A DNA stretch of 64,000 nt from JANXQG01 sp963719885. GTDB lineage: Bacteria; Planctomycetota; Planctomycetia; Pirellulales; Thermoguttaceae. The position numbers and the translations under genes are program-made. Positions 42,101 through 51,478 of this stretch are shown piece by piece (the stretch's first letter is position 1; each line of letters opens with the position of its first letter). The stretch spans positions 62,001 to 126,000 of the forward strand of contig CAVRDP010000027.1 in the NCBI GenBank assembly GCA_963719885.1, written 5' to 3'. The notes under the pieces were generated by a model. It saw nothing but the letters and a program-made list of their open reading frames with translations, was not told where the DNA came from and made no database searches.

Positions 42101-44746
42101 GATGGCAAGCCCGACCTCGCCGTGGCCAACTACGGCAGCAACACCGTGGGCGTGCTGATCAATTCCACTTGCCCCGTGGTCCAGCCCCTAACCTCGGCCG
42201 CCGGCACGACCTACCAGGTACAGACTGGCGGCCTCGGCGCGGGCCAAATCGCCGCCTCCTCCAACGCCGCCTACAATGGCATGGGCCGCCTCCGCGTGGG
42301 CGGCAGCGACTACACGCCACCCCTGGCGACCGCCAACCCCATCAACGCCAACAGCACGGTGGTCACCCCCACGGCAAGCATGGCCGGCCTCTACGTCTCC
42401 CGCAAGATCACCGTGGCGGCCAGCGGCGTTCAAGACTTCCTCCGAACGGTCGATTCCTTCCAGAACCCCTCCACAAGCCCGGTCACGACCACGGTGACCA
42501 TCCTGGGCAACCTGGGCTCCGACGCGGGCACCACGGTCTTCGCCACATCCGACGGCACGGGCGTGGTGAGCCCCAATGACCAGTGGATCGGCACCGACAA
42601 CGGCAACGGCGGGCCGGCCGTCATTACGGTGATCCATGGCCCCCTTGGGCTCGTGCCCACGAGCGTAAGCGTCGTCGGCGACAACATCACCTGGACCTAC
42701 AGCCTGACCGTGCCCGCCGGCCAGACGGTCGAACTGGCCTACTTCACGATCGTGGGCGCGACGCGCGCCGCCGCGATCGCCGACGCCAACGCCCTGGTCA
42801 CGCCCACGGCTTTCGGCGCTCATGCGGCCGACTATCTGTCGGCCACCGACCTGGCCGCGCTGGCGAACTTCTCCTTCTACACGCCCACTGCGGTGGGCTT
42901 TACGACAAGTTCTGCGGTGGGCACGTGCGGCGGATGCGTCACCGTAACGGCCTGCCTCACCGTCGGCGGTCAACCGCTTGGCAACGAAATCCTCAGCTTT
43001 GTTCTCGACGGCACGACCGTGGGAACGGCGACCACCGGCGTCACCGGCACGGCCAGTCTGGCGAACATCAGCCTGGCCGGTCTTCCTGCCGGCACTTATA
43101 GCGACTGCCTCTCCGTGAGCTATGCCGGCGACGCAACCCATTGGGAAAGCAGTGCGGCAACGAATCTCACGGTCACCCCGGTGCCAGTCGTGACGGCAAT
43201 GCTCGTCGAAAACGGCATGACGGAGCGGTCCTACGTCGACCAATTGACGATCGAGTTCAACAAGCCGGTCACCTCGACGGCGGCGGTCCCGATGACGCTG
43301 ACCGACTTTGGGACCCAGGGGACGCTCGACCAGTCGATCGCCTTGGCGCCCAGCCAGTTTTCCTGGGGCACAGCGCCCGGCAGCGGGGTCTCGGTGTTGA
43401 CCTGGTCGCTGGAAAGTTTTGCCGGAGGCACGGCTTCCCTGCCCGACGGTTACTATGAGTTCCGCCTGCCCAGCGGCGAGATTACCGATGGCTATGGATT
43501 CCCCCTGGACGGCGACGGCGACGGCCAGCCGGGCGGGGATTACGTCGCGGACTTCTTCGTCCTGCAAGGCGACGTGAACGGTGACGGGGTCGTCGACAAC
43601 GCAGACATGCTCGCCGTGGACGCCGTGTTGGGCAGCCGGCCGGGTAGTTCCAACTGGAACCCCAACGCAGACCTCAACCGCAACGGCTCAGTGACCACCA
43701 GCGACCGGCTCATCGTCTACGAGAACATGGGCCATTCGATCACACCACCGGCAGGATTGGGAGCACAGGTCATATCGGCCGTAGGGGCCAGCCTGCCGGG
43801 CTGGTCTTTTGACGGTTCGACACAACTCACTGTCACGAATAGTCTGCCGGCCGGCAGCCCCGTGTACGGCATCACGTTCAACGCCAACGCAGGGGCGTTC
43901 GTCCTGGACGGCAATGGAGTGGAACTCAGCGGCAATATTGTGAGCCAAAGTCCGGACACGCAGACCATCAACCTGCCGCTGGCGTTGATCGGCGGCAGCC
44001 AGATGATCGACACGGCCTCCGGCGACGTGACGATTGCCGGCAGCATCGGCCAAAGCGGTGGCAGCTTCGGCATCACAAAGACCGGTTCGGGAACCCTAAT
44101 CCTGTCCGGCGCGAATATCTACAGCGGCGGCACGTCGGTCAACGAAGGGGCGCTCGTCGTCACAAATGGTAATGCCTTGCCCCTAGGAACGAGCCTTACA
44201 GTAGGAGCGGGCGGGGTCTTCGTATTCGACCCGAGTCAAGCGACGGCGAGTGATTCGGCCGTGGGACTTGCCGCGTCCGCCTCGGACATTGCCGCCGCAC
44301 CGCTGACTACCGGTGGCCAAGCGACTTCTGCACCCGAGGACATGATCGCGGCAACAACAGCGTCCACGTCGGTCGTCGCGGCTCCAGGTTCCGCCGCGAT
44401 CGCGGCGTCGCCTGCCGTCGCGGTCAGCCCGGCCAGCGGCGATCCGGTCGTGCCTGGCAACAAAGTCACACTTGCCGTGACGAGCGCGGACTACTGGTCG
44501 CGACAGGTTGCAAACCTGTCCTACGGGGTCCCAGGAAACAACGTCACAGCTACCGTGGGACGAGCGCAAGCCCACGATGCCGTGTTGCGGTCGCCCAATA
44601 CGCCTGTTGCGGTGAAAAGCGAGGAAGCCGCTGTGTTGTGGGATTGGGACAGCAGTTGGTCAAGTGGGCCATCGGACACGAAGCACGATTCAAGCGTCAA
44701 CGCGGTGGACGCAGTGATGGCCGCGCTGGGGAGGACATCAACGTGA
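30132..44746 (+). CDS. Giant surface protein: S53 peptidase + DUF11 + Ig-like + 28 FG-GAP blades + dockerin; two frame breaks
   Basis: The product has about 4,870 residues. Its N-terminus carries VEPLEDRRLLDAG (residues 35-46), then an S53 (sedolisin) peptidase: catalytic Glu171 and Asp175 in SVEESLDVEWAH, oxyanion Asp in AASGDDGA, Ser in GGTSVAAPCWAG. Five DUF11 repeats follow (31434-33260). A module of Ig-like domain, FG-GAP propeller and YNFDVQ...IDSFQN domain occurs three times (33280-35390, 35395-37490, 39715-42880). A cadherin-like and six Ig-like repeats (37805-39700) separate the second and third. At the end are Ig-like domains, a type I dockerin (DVNGDGVVDNADML...DLNRNGSVTTSDRL), and an autotransporter-associated repeat (TGSGTLILSGANIYSGGT). 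Frames break at 30985 and 36990 (an extra base). The blades carry Ca-binding DFNGDGKLD. Confidence 0.9.
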
Positions 44747-45552
44747 TGAAATATCAACGAAAAGGTGCACAATCCATGTGGCGGCACCTGGCTTCCGGCG
44801 GCTTGATTCTGATTCTCGGGGGAGTGTTGGCGAGAGCTGACACCATCGACATGTCCGTAAGCGGCCTCACGACGACCTACACGCCCGGCAGCACGCTTAC
44901 CCTCGAAGTGGGACTGACCGGTGCGACGAACCTGAACGCCTACAACGTCGGCCTGGACTTGAATTCGAGTAACGGGACTGCGGGCACCGACTTCTACTTT
45001 GAGGGCTCGCCCAGCACGGATCGGCCGCCCGACGGCGCGAATAGTTACGTCTTCGACTCGGCCCTTGGCGTATCATCGCCCTTCGGCTTCGTAGCGACGC
45101 CGGGCACGTTGCCGGGAACGAATACGGCCACTCTTAACCTCTCCGACTTCCTTGCCACCGGTCAGTCCGTGCAGGACGCAGGCTCCAGTACCCTGCTCGC
45201 CACGGTGGTCATTGGGACCACGCCCACGGCGGGCAATTTGACGCTGCGTTTTGACGGAAACCTTCTCGAATTGCTAGATCCAAACCTCAACCCAGTTTCT
45301 GGTTTTAGTTACCTGCAGACGAACCTCGATAGCTTCAATCCGCCAACGGTCATTGCGCAGACTCCCGAACCATCCACCCGAGCCCTTTTCGCTGCCGGCG
45401 CCATCGGCCTTCTCGGCTACGGTTTGCGGCGACGGGTCTCAAGAAGAACTGCGACGCCAGCGGCTTTCGACCAACAAGACAGCGATCCGCCCATTCTCTC
45501 CATACCTTCGCATTCGTACCATGCGACGAACGCGGCACGACGGGCAGCGTGA
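44746..45552 (+). CDS. PEP-CTERM protein with cohesin-like domain
   Basis: The 268-residue protein starts MKYQRKGAQSMWRHLASGG with a signal peptide (LILILGGVLARA). The mature part (LTTTYTPGSTLTLEVGLTGATNLNAYNVGLDL) looks like a cohesin-type beta-sandwich. Near the end is TPEPSTRALFAAGAIGLLGYGLRRR, a PEP-CTERM sorting signal for exosortase. Oddly, about 40 residues follow the Arg cluster, where such proteins normally stop. The ATG overlaps the TGA of the giant dockerin protein by one base, implying coupled translation. The start at 44746 is preferred over an earlier in-frame one because the signal peptide then fits. Confidence 0.75.
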   Translation: MKYQRKGAQSMWRHLASGGLILILGGVLARADTIDMSVSGLTTTYTPGSTLTLEVGLTGATNLNAYNVGLDLNSSNGTAGTDFYFEGSPSTDRPPDGANSYVFDSALGVSSPFGFVATPGTLPGTNTATLNLSDFLATGQSVQDAGSSTLLATVVIGTTPTAGNLTLRFDGNLLELLDPNLNPVSGFSYLQTNLDSFNPPTVIAQTPEPSTRALFAAGAIGLLGYGLRRRVSRRTATPAAFDQQDSDPPILSIPSHSYHATNAARRAA

Positions 45553-45581
45553 TCCAAGAAAACGTTGCACGATTCGGCTAG

Positions 45582-45599
45582 GGCGGGTGTTAGCCCGCC
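45582..45599. terminator. GC hairpin between convergent genes
   Basis: GGCGGG-TGTTAG-CCCGCC forms a 6-bp stem in the 99-base gap between the PEP-CTERM gene and the convergent GH2-like gene. It has no T run, so it may be a short repeat rather than an intrinsic terminator. Confidence 0.4.
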
Positions 45600-45651
45600 T
45601 TCACACGAGACACGCATCAGCCCGTTTGCCTTCGGTCCATCCTTTGCAGGC

Positions 45652-48600
45652 TTACCAGCGGTAATAGCGGTAGGGATTATCCCCCATGGGGAAATCCGTG
45701 CGATAGTCGGGACAGTAATATCCTCCAGGCCCGACAACTTCGGGTTTGGGCCTCAGGGACATGGGCAACCCTCCGTTGCCCACAAAGCCTCCGTCGTTGA
45801 AGCGATCGAAGAGTCGCACGGCGATGACGTTCCTGCCGGCCTTGACCAGCCTTCCGGGCACGACGTAATTACGCGGCGCGAGCCACCACCTGGGCGTCTT
45901 GATGTCCGTGTACCCGATTTCCACGCCGTTGAAATAGGTGTTGTCAAAATCATCGAGGGCGCCGAGGGCGAGAATCATGTCCTTGCCTGCCGCACTCGCG
46001 GGCACGGTAATTTCCTTGCGGAATACCGCCTCCCCGTCGTTATCTTTGAAGAAGGGAAGCATCTGCGGCAGCATCACGGGCGCCCAGCCCGCAGAGGGCA
46101 CGGTCTCCCCAACCAGCTTTTGTGCGGCCGGGGTGACGCCGGGATCGGGATGTGCCGTGGCGTCGCTGGCAGCAGGGGGCAGGCGGAGCGTAACCTGCAT
46201 CTGCCACTCGCCATCCAAGTCAAGGGCCGTCGTGTCAAGGGGATGGAATATCCGGCTGTCCGCGGGGAAACTAGCGCCCAGATTGGCCAGGAGTTGGGCC
46301 ACGGCGCGGGTCGATCTCCAGCGCGTGTAGCGGAAATAGGTCTTCTCGTCCGCCCGGAAGCGGTCCGGGTCCACCTGGCAGAAGAGGGCCACGCCCTTTC
46401 CCATTGCTTTGCGGCCGATCAGGCCGTCTGCGCCGATGTCCGCGCCGGCGCTCACGACCCAGGGAGCCGTATCGAGGTGGGTCCGCCAGCGAAGATCGGA
46501 CGCGCTCAGGCCCCTTGCTTCCGGCCACTCGGGCACCGAGAGCGACCCGGCGAAACCGGCGGCAGCCGGCTTCAATCGGGCGCCGAGCGGCCCGTCTGCC
46601 TGCGAGCGCGGCAAGAAGAATGCCTTGCCGCCTTCTTCCAGGTAGGCATTGAGCGCCGCCGGATCGATGTCCGCATCCGGGCCGATGAGCACCAGCCCGG
46701 CGGCGGCGTTCAGCGGGGCCGAGCGATGATAACTTACCCCGATCCTGTCGAGCCATGCCGCGCCCGCAGCACCGCCGAGATATACGACCTTGCTTGCCCG
46801 TGGAGAGAGCGGGCGATTCAGCGCGTAATCCATGATCCGCCCGGCCATGCGCCGCGCCGCGGGATCGGCGGCCACGTGGTCTTCCAGGTCCAAGGTGCAG
46901 ACGATCAGCCGCCCTTGGCCGTAGTCCAACTCCATCAACGGCGTATAGGCCAGGTCGAACTCGCACTCCAGCAGGGGACGCCAGCCGCTGCGGTGCGGCT
47001 TCTCGATGGCTGCGCTCGTGACTGCGCCGCGGTTGCCCCAGTGCCAGCCGGCGTAGGGCTGGTCTCCCTCATTCCCCTTGAGGTAATTCCCCACGTATTT
47101 CGGCTGGGCCTCGATCAGCGTGCTGCTGCCCGTCCAATCGCGGAGATCGTCGGCATCGATCCCGCGGGTGAGCGGGGAGTTCATGGGGAAGACGCGGCGG
47201 CTGAGGTGCGGGCAGACCCGCCAGCCGAGAGCCCGCTCCATCCACTGCGGGTCTTGCGCAAGGACCACCGCCCGGCCGCCAGCCCGCACGTGGGCCTCCA
47301 GCCTGGCCGCCGCAGCCGGGTCTTGCTTCAAGGCATTGCGTCCGATAACCACGAGCGCCGCCGGCCCGCCGTTCCAGGCCCGGGTCATATAGCCCAGGTT
47401 CGCCAGCATCGTCATGGCCGTGCCGTCCGAATTTACGACGGCGACCTCGCCTTTTCCCGGCGGGTCGTCGGCAAAGACGCGAAATGCGAACGTGTCGTGA
47501 TGCGTGGTCTCGCCTATCGTTGCGGTCAGCCCGATCTGGCCGTCAACCTTGCCGCCGGCCTCCTCCGCGGGCGCGATGACCTGGATGGGAACGAATCGAA
47601 TCTCCGACACCTCAAGGCTGCCGCGATGTGTGCCATTGCCCACTTCCTTCCCCTCGACCGCGGCCGTCCAGGCTGCCGTAAATTGCTGGGGCTGGCGGGT
47701 GTCGTTGATCAGGACGATCTGCTTCTCGATCTTTTGGCCGGAGCGGAAGTGGTGGTCCTTGGCCGTGTAGGCCTCTGCCGGGCCGGCGATCCACGCCAGG
47801 GTCGGGCCGTTGTTCTCCTTGAGCGCGTCCTGGATCCACGACCAGGTGCGCAGACCGCCGGGCAGGCCCGCGGTCCGCCAACTGCGCCAGGTATTGATGC
47901 GGAAAAGCTGCTGGATCTTGTGCATGTTGGCGTAATCGTCCAGGCGGTTCTCGGAGCTGTCGTACAGCATCCCGTTGCGAAATAGGTCGTGGAGATACTG
48001 CCGGTATTTAGGCTCCTCGGCGGCGTAGGCGTCTCTGCCGAAGTAGATGGCGCCGAATTCGGTCAAGAGGGGCTCGCTGGTGATGTTGCTGGTAAAGCCG
48101 TCGCGGCCGCGGCGGAACGTGCAGTCCATGGGGGTGCCGAACTCGACCATGGAGATCGGCATCTCGCCGCCGACCATGAGTACATGGTGCCCGGCCCACT
48201 CGCTCAGCCACTCTTCGCGCTCCTGGAGCGGTATCAGATCCAGGTAGCAGTTCATGGTATAGACGTCGCCCGTATCAGCCCCGGCATGGCTGTAATAGGC
48301 CCGCGTGGGATCGAGTTTTTTGAGCCCGGCGAACATCTGCCTGCCGGCGGCCAGGATCCGCTGCCAGCGCTCCTTGTTCAGGTCCCAGCCATGGCGGCCC
48401 AGATGCCGCGGGTCCGCGTCGACTGCGCTGTTGAAGAAATTCATGCCCGCGATCCACATCACCACGGAGGGATGGTTGCGGTAGTGCCGCATCCACACGG
48501 CCGCCCGTTCCAGCGCCCGCTGCCGCTTCCGTTCCCAGACGAGCCGGTTGCCCGGATCGATGATGTATTTGTTGGCGTTGAGCACATATTCCGCCGCCAG

Positions 48601-50253
48601 GTATCCCTTGCGATCGGCGTCGTCCAGATCGGCCCCCGAGTCGCTGGCGTCGCCGCGGGCATCGACCGTCGGGCGTCCGATCTCCCAGAAGTTTTCCCCG
48701 ACCTGCGGGCGGGCCCCCCAGTAAAAGCACCCCTGCCGCAGGCGGATCTCGCTTCCGTTGAGGAAGAACTTGCGTCCCTCCACCCAGAATTCCCGGAAAC
48801 CGAATCCCTGGTCGTACTCGTCGTCCAGGCCCGCACCCGTCACTTTCAGCCGGAGCGTATACAAGTTGGGCTGGCCCACGTCCCACAGCCGCGCGCCTTG
48901 CCAGGGCCAGGAGAGCGTAAGGGTCTGGGTCTGCTGCGCCTCGACGACGGCGTCCGCAGTGAAGCTCTTCTCGATGGTGCCCTTTTCGTCGAGCATCTCC
49001 GCCACGAACTGGACCCGCCCAGCCTGCTTGACGCCGGCCAGCTCCACGTCCAAAGAGACGTCCTTTTTTCGTGTCGAGGGACGCACGAAGACGTCGCTCA
49101 CCCGTGCCTCGGAGGAACGGCTTTCCAGAAAGACGCTGCCCGCCAGGCCCCGCGTCTCGAGCCCGGCCGACGAATAGGAGACGTTGCTCAAGGCATTCTG
49201 CCAGAAGTTCCCCACTTTCTCCGGATCGGCGATGGCCGCCACCAGCAGGCGGATATCCACCGTTTTGCCGGGCGTTACCGCTTGAGTGATGTCCACCGAT
49301 CCCCAGGGCCAGGCGACGCTGCCGCACTGCCGGCCGTTGACATAGACCATGGCATCGGTCGAGACCCGCTCGAAGCGCAGACTGATCGTGCGGCCTTGCC
49401 ATTCCGCGGGGATCGGCGCCTGCCGCTGGTACCAGGCCCGCGTCACCAACGACCCATCATACAAGTCCCACTGCGGACCGCCGCCGTGGGCCAGGAAAGC
49501 GGAAGGTTTGCCCGCGTGGATCTGCCAGTCGCCCGGCACCTTGATATATCCCCACCCCAGCTTCGGCGGATCGGCCGCCGCTTCGGCTGCGGGTATGAAA
49601 CGCCAGATGCCGTCCAGCGAAACCTGCGCCCGCCTGGCATTCAGCGTTTTGACGCTGGCCTTGTCCCAATCCAGGGCGGCGCCGGCCGGCAGCACGGCGT
49701 CGGCCAACTGGTGCGGCGCGACCATGCGGGGCGTGACCGTGAGGTCGGCGATCTGGAACACGCCGGTGCAATAGAACATGGCGGGCTGGATGTTCAGGCG
49801 AGTTGCCGCGGCAGGTACCTTAAGTTCCACCGATTTCGTGACCCAATCGGAGTCTGCCCTTAATTCGGGAACTTCCGCCGGGAAGCCGAATGAGCCACCT
49901 TCGAACATCAGTGCCACGCGGGCCGTGTGCCAGCCTTCTTTTCCGATCTTCAGGTTCTTGGCTTTCATGCGAACCGAGACGGTCAGCGAGGCGATCTGCG
50001 GGCTGACTTTCACGAAGGCATGCACGTAGTCGAGCTGGCGGCTGGCATCGTGATTCTCGATGCGCAGCGAGTGCTTGCCGTTTTCCGAAACGACCTGGAA
50101 TTCCTGGTTGTTGGGGATATTGAATCCCTCGGCCCAGCCCGTATTGACGCCGGGGTTCGCGAAATTTCCCTGGGGAAGCAGGTTCATCTGGGCCGAGGCA
50201 CGTGCTGCCACGACACAAAGGAAGGCGAGAATGAGCGGGAATCTGGTATTCAT
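45652..50253 (-). CDS. GH2-like secreted glycosidase, 1,533 residues, intact
   Basis: A signal peptide (FPLILAFLCVVAARASA) is followed by an N-terminal carbohydrate-binding region and a GH2 jelly-roll (SLDGIWRFIP, WYQRQAPIPAEWQG, VYVNGRQCGS). A TIM barrel with WMRHYRNHPSVVMWIAGMN comes next, then long C-terminal beta domains with a second jelly-roll (GEWQMQV...AVFRKEITVP). Clan GH-A enzymes have a catalytic Glu after the Asn of WxxxNE. Here that position reads MNFF, so the acid/base is missing, while ISMVEFG could supply the nucleophile. It may be inactive or use another residue. Predicted location is the periplasm or outside. It is divergent from the DUF6807 gene, with repeat copy E between. 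Hairpin core D lies inside it. Confidence 0.85.
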   Translation of the reverse strand: MNTRFPLILAFLCVVAARASAQMNLLPQGNFANPGVNTGWAEGFNIPNNQEFQVVSENGKHSLRIENHDASRQLDYVHAFVKVSPQIASLTVSVRMKAKNLKIGKEGWHTARVALMFEGGSFGFPAEVPELRADSDWVTKSVELKVPAAATRLNIQPAMFYCTGVFQIADLTVTPRMVAPHQLADAVLPAGAALDWDKASVKTLNARRAQVSLDGIWRFIPAAEAAADPPKLGWGYIKVPGDWQIHAGKPSAFLAHGGGPQWDLYDGSLVTRAWYQRQAPIPAEWQGRTISLRFERVSTDAMVYVNGRQCGSVAWPWGSVDITQAVTPGKTVDIRLLVAAIADPEKVGNFWQNALSNVSYSSAGLETRGLAGSVFLESRSSEARVSDVFVRPSTRKKDVSLDVELAGVKQAGRVQFVAEMLDEKGTIEKSFTADAVVEAQQTQTLTLSWPWQGARLWDVGQPNLYTLRLKVTGAGLDDEYDQGFGFREFWVEGRKFFLNGSEIRLRQGCFYWGARPQVGENFWEIGRPTVDARGDASDSGADLDDADRKGYLAAEYVLNANKYIIDPGNRLVWERKRQRALERAAVWMRHYRNHPSVVMWIAGMNFFNSAVDADPRHLGRHGWDLNKERWQRILAAGRQMFAGLKKLDPTRAYYSHAGADTGDVYTMNCYLDLIPLQEREEWLSEWAGHHVLMVGGEMPISMVEFGTPMDCTFRRGRDGFTSNITSEPLLTEFGAIYFGRDAYAAEEPKYRQYLHDLFRNGMLYDSSENRLDDYANMHKIQQLFRINTWRSWRTAGLPGGLRTWSWIQDALKENNGPTLAWIAGPAEAYTAKDHHFRSGQKIEKQIVLINDTRQPQQFTAAWTAAVEGKEVGNGTHRGSLEVSEIRFVPIQVIAPAEEAGGKVDGQIGLTATIGETTHHDTFAFRVFADDPPGKGEVAVVNSDGTAMTMLANLGYMTRAWNGGPAALVVIGRNALKQDPAAAARLEAHVRAGGRAVVLAQDPQWMERALGWRVCPHLSRRVFPMNSPLTRGIDADDLRDWTGSSTLIEAQPKYVGNYLKGNEGDQPYAGWHWGNRGAVTSAAIEKPHRSGWRPLLECEFDLAYTPLMELDYGQGRLIVCTLDLEDHVAADPAARRMAGRIMDYALNRPLSPRASKVVYLGGAAGAAWLDRIGVSYHRSAPLNAAAGLVLIGPDADIDPAALNAYLEEGGKAFFLPRSQADGPLGARLKPAAAGFAGSLSVPEWPEARGLSASDLRWRTHLDTAPWVVSAGADIGADGLIGRKAMGKGVALFCQVDPDRFRADEKTYFRYTRWRSTRAVAQLLANLGASFPADSRIFHPLDTTALDLDGEWQMQVTLRLPPAASDATAHPDPGVTPAAQKLVGETVPSAGWAPVMLPQMLPFFKDNDGEAVFRKEITVPASAAGKDMILALGALDDFDNTYFNGVEIGYTDIKTPRWWLAPRNYVVPGRLVKAGRNVIAVRLFDRFNDGGFVGNGGLPMSLRPKPEVVGPGGYYCPDYRTDFPMGDNPYRYYRW
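48168..48199. repeat. Dispersed hairpin core, copy D, inside a coding region
   Basis: CCGCCGACCATGAGTACATGGTGCCCGG here matches the centre of copy F (60440-60468) almost base for base. It encodes GHHVLMVGG in the GH2-like protein and keeps the frame. Either an insertion was domesticated or the match is chance. Confidence 0.6.
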
Positions 50254-50361
50254 GTTCGTTCTCCAGTGTTAGGAGTATATTCTGTCGGCGACGCTACGGG
50301 TACGCGGCCCCGCGGGAGCGTTTACGATTTGTGTAACAATGACTCCCATCATACACGGTTA

Positions 50362-50422
50362 CGATCGGCCGGGAAATAACCGCCGTGTTTCTGCGAGGGA
50401 GACATGCCTAAGGCCGTGGGCA
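50362..50422. repeat. Dispersed nested palindrome, copy E (left half)
   Basis: GATCGGCCGGGAAATAACC...CGTGTTTCTGCGAGGGAGACATGCC matches the left half of copy A (CGGCCGAAGAATAACC...GTTTTGCGAGGGTGGCATGCC). The hairpin core and right half are absent. It lies in the divergent region between the GH2-like and DUF6807 genes. Confidence 0.6.
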
Positions 50423-50537
50423 CTTGACAACGCCACGCACGGCAATGAAACTGAACATCGCCGTGCCAATATTGTGGGGTCCAGGCGGCTAAGATAGCGG
50501 CAAGGCCCCCGTGAATCCGAACAGAAAGGACAGGATC

Positions 50538-51458
50538 ATGACCGTTCGAACCCTCGGCGTAATCGCCGTTCTCCTGGCTTGGCTGCCGACTGCTCCCGCG
50601 CGGGCCGACTCGGTCGAACTGAGCGACAGCAAAACCATGCTCGAAGCCCGTGCCGACGGACACAAAGTCCTGCTCTATCGCAAGTCGAATCCGACGGCCT
50701 TCAAACCCTACATCCAGCAACTTTACACGCCCGGCGGCGTGCAAGTCATCCGCGATTCGGTTCCCGACCACAAGCACCATCACGGGTTGATGTTCGCCGT
50801 GGCGGCCGAGGGAGTGAACTTCTGGGAGGAGGTCGCGGGCTGCGGCCGGCAAACCACCGGCCCACGGCTGGAGACGACGCCGTTCGACACGGCGAAGTCG
50901 CGGGCGACGTTCTCCAGCGACGTGCTCTGGACGAAGCCCAACGGCGAAGTCGCGCTAAGCGAATTGCGGGTCATCGACGTCTTTGCCTCGCCGGCGATCA
51001 AGCCGACGTTGCTCACCTGGCGGACCCGCCTGGAAGCGCCGCCGGGAAAAAGCGCGGTGAAGCTCAGCGGCGCGCACTACTACGGCCTGGGCATGCGACT
51101 CGTGCAGTCGATGGACAAGATCGGGCGGTTCTTCAACTCGGACCATGCCCAGGGTGTGGCCGTGGGCGAGTCGCAGGTGACGCCGGCCCGTTGGTGCGCG
51201 TACAGTGCCCGTGCCGACGGCAAGCCGGTGACGGTCGCCTTGTTCGCCCATCCGCGCAATCCGCGGCCAACCCATTTCTTCTCCATGTCGGCGCCGTTCG
51301 CTTACCTGGGGGCGACACTGAACTTGTGGAAAGAGCCGCTGGAGTTGAAGGCGGGCGCGCCGCTGGACCTCCGTTACGGCGTGGCCGTCTGGGACGGGGA
51401 TACGCCGGAAAGCGAGGTAGAAAAGATGTGCCATACATGGATCAAACTCGCCCAATAG
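50538..51458 (+). CDS. DUF6807 (PmoA-like) family protein, secreted
   Basis: The 306-residue protein starts MTVRTLGVIAVLLAWLP with a signal peptide (cleavage after ARA). The ATG at 50538 was chosen because AGAAAGGACAGG lies just upstream; the in-frame codons before it are not leader-like. The family mark is VPDHKHHHGLMFA, with GAHYYGLGMRL and HFFSMSAPFAYLGATLN later. DUF6807 proteins are common in planctomycetes next to Gfo/Idh/MocA oxidoreductases and glycosidases. The biochemical role is unknown, although the fold resembles aldose epimerase-type sandwiches. The stop is only 20 bases from the stop of the convergent glycosidase. Confidence 0.88.
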   Translation: MTVRTLGVIAVLLAWLPTAPARADSVELSDSKTMLEARADGHKVLLYRKSNPTAFKPYIQQLYTPGGVQVIRDSVPDHKHHHGLMFAVAAEGVNFWEEVAGCGRQTTGPRLETTPFDTAKSRATFSSDVLWTKPNGEVALSELRVIDVFASPAIKPTLLTWRTRLEAPPGKSAVKLSGAHYYGLGMRLVQSMDKIGRFFNSDHAQGVAVGESQVTPARWCAYSARADGKPVTVALFAHPRNPRPTHFFSMSAPFAYLGATLNLWKEPLELKAGAPLDLRYGVAVWDGDTPESEVEKMCHTWIKLAQ

Positions 51459-51478
51459 TTACTCGACCTGCAAAAGCT

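Noticed and set aside
40080..42170. Regular 150-base spaced repeats resembling a CRISPR array
   Set aside because: The period matches 50-residue FG-GAP blades in an open coding frame, and spacers are not unique sequences.
45565..49863. Long plus-strand frames (up to 806 codons) over the GH2-like gene
   Set aside because: Shadow frames; low-complexity His/Arg/Pro-rich text without domains, while the opposite strand has a continuous enzyme.
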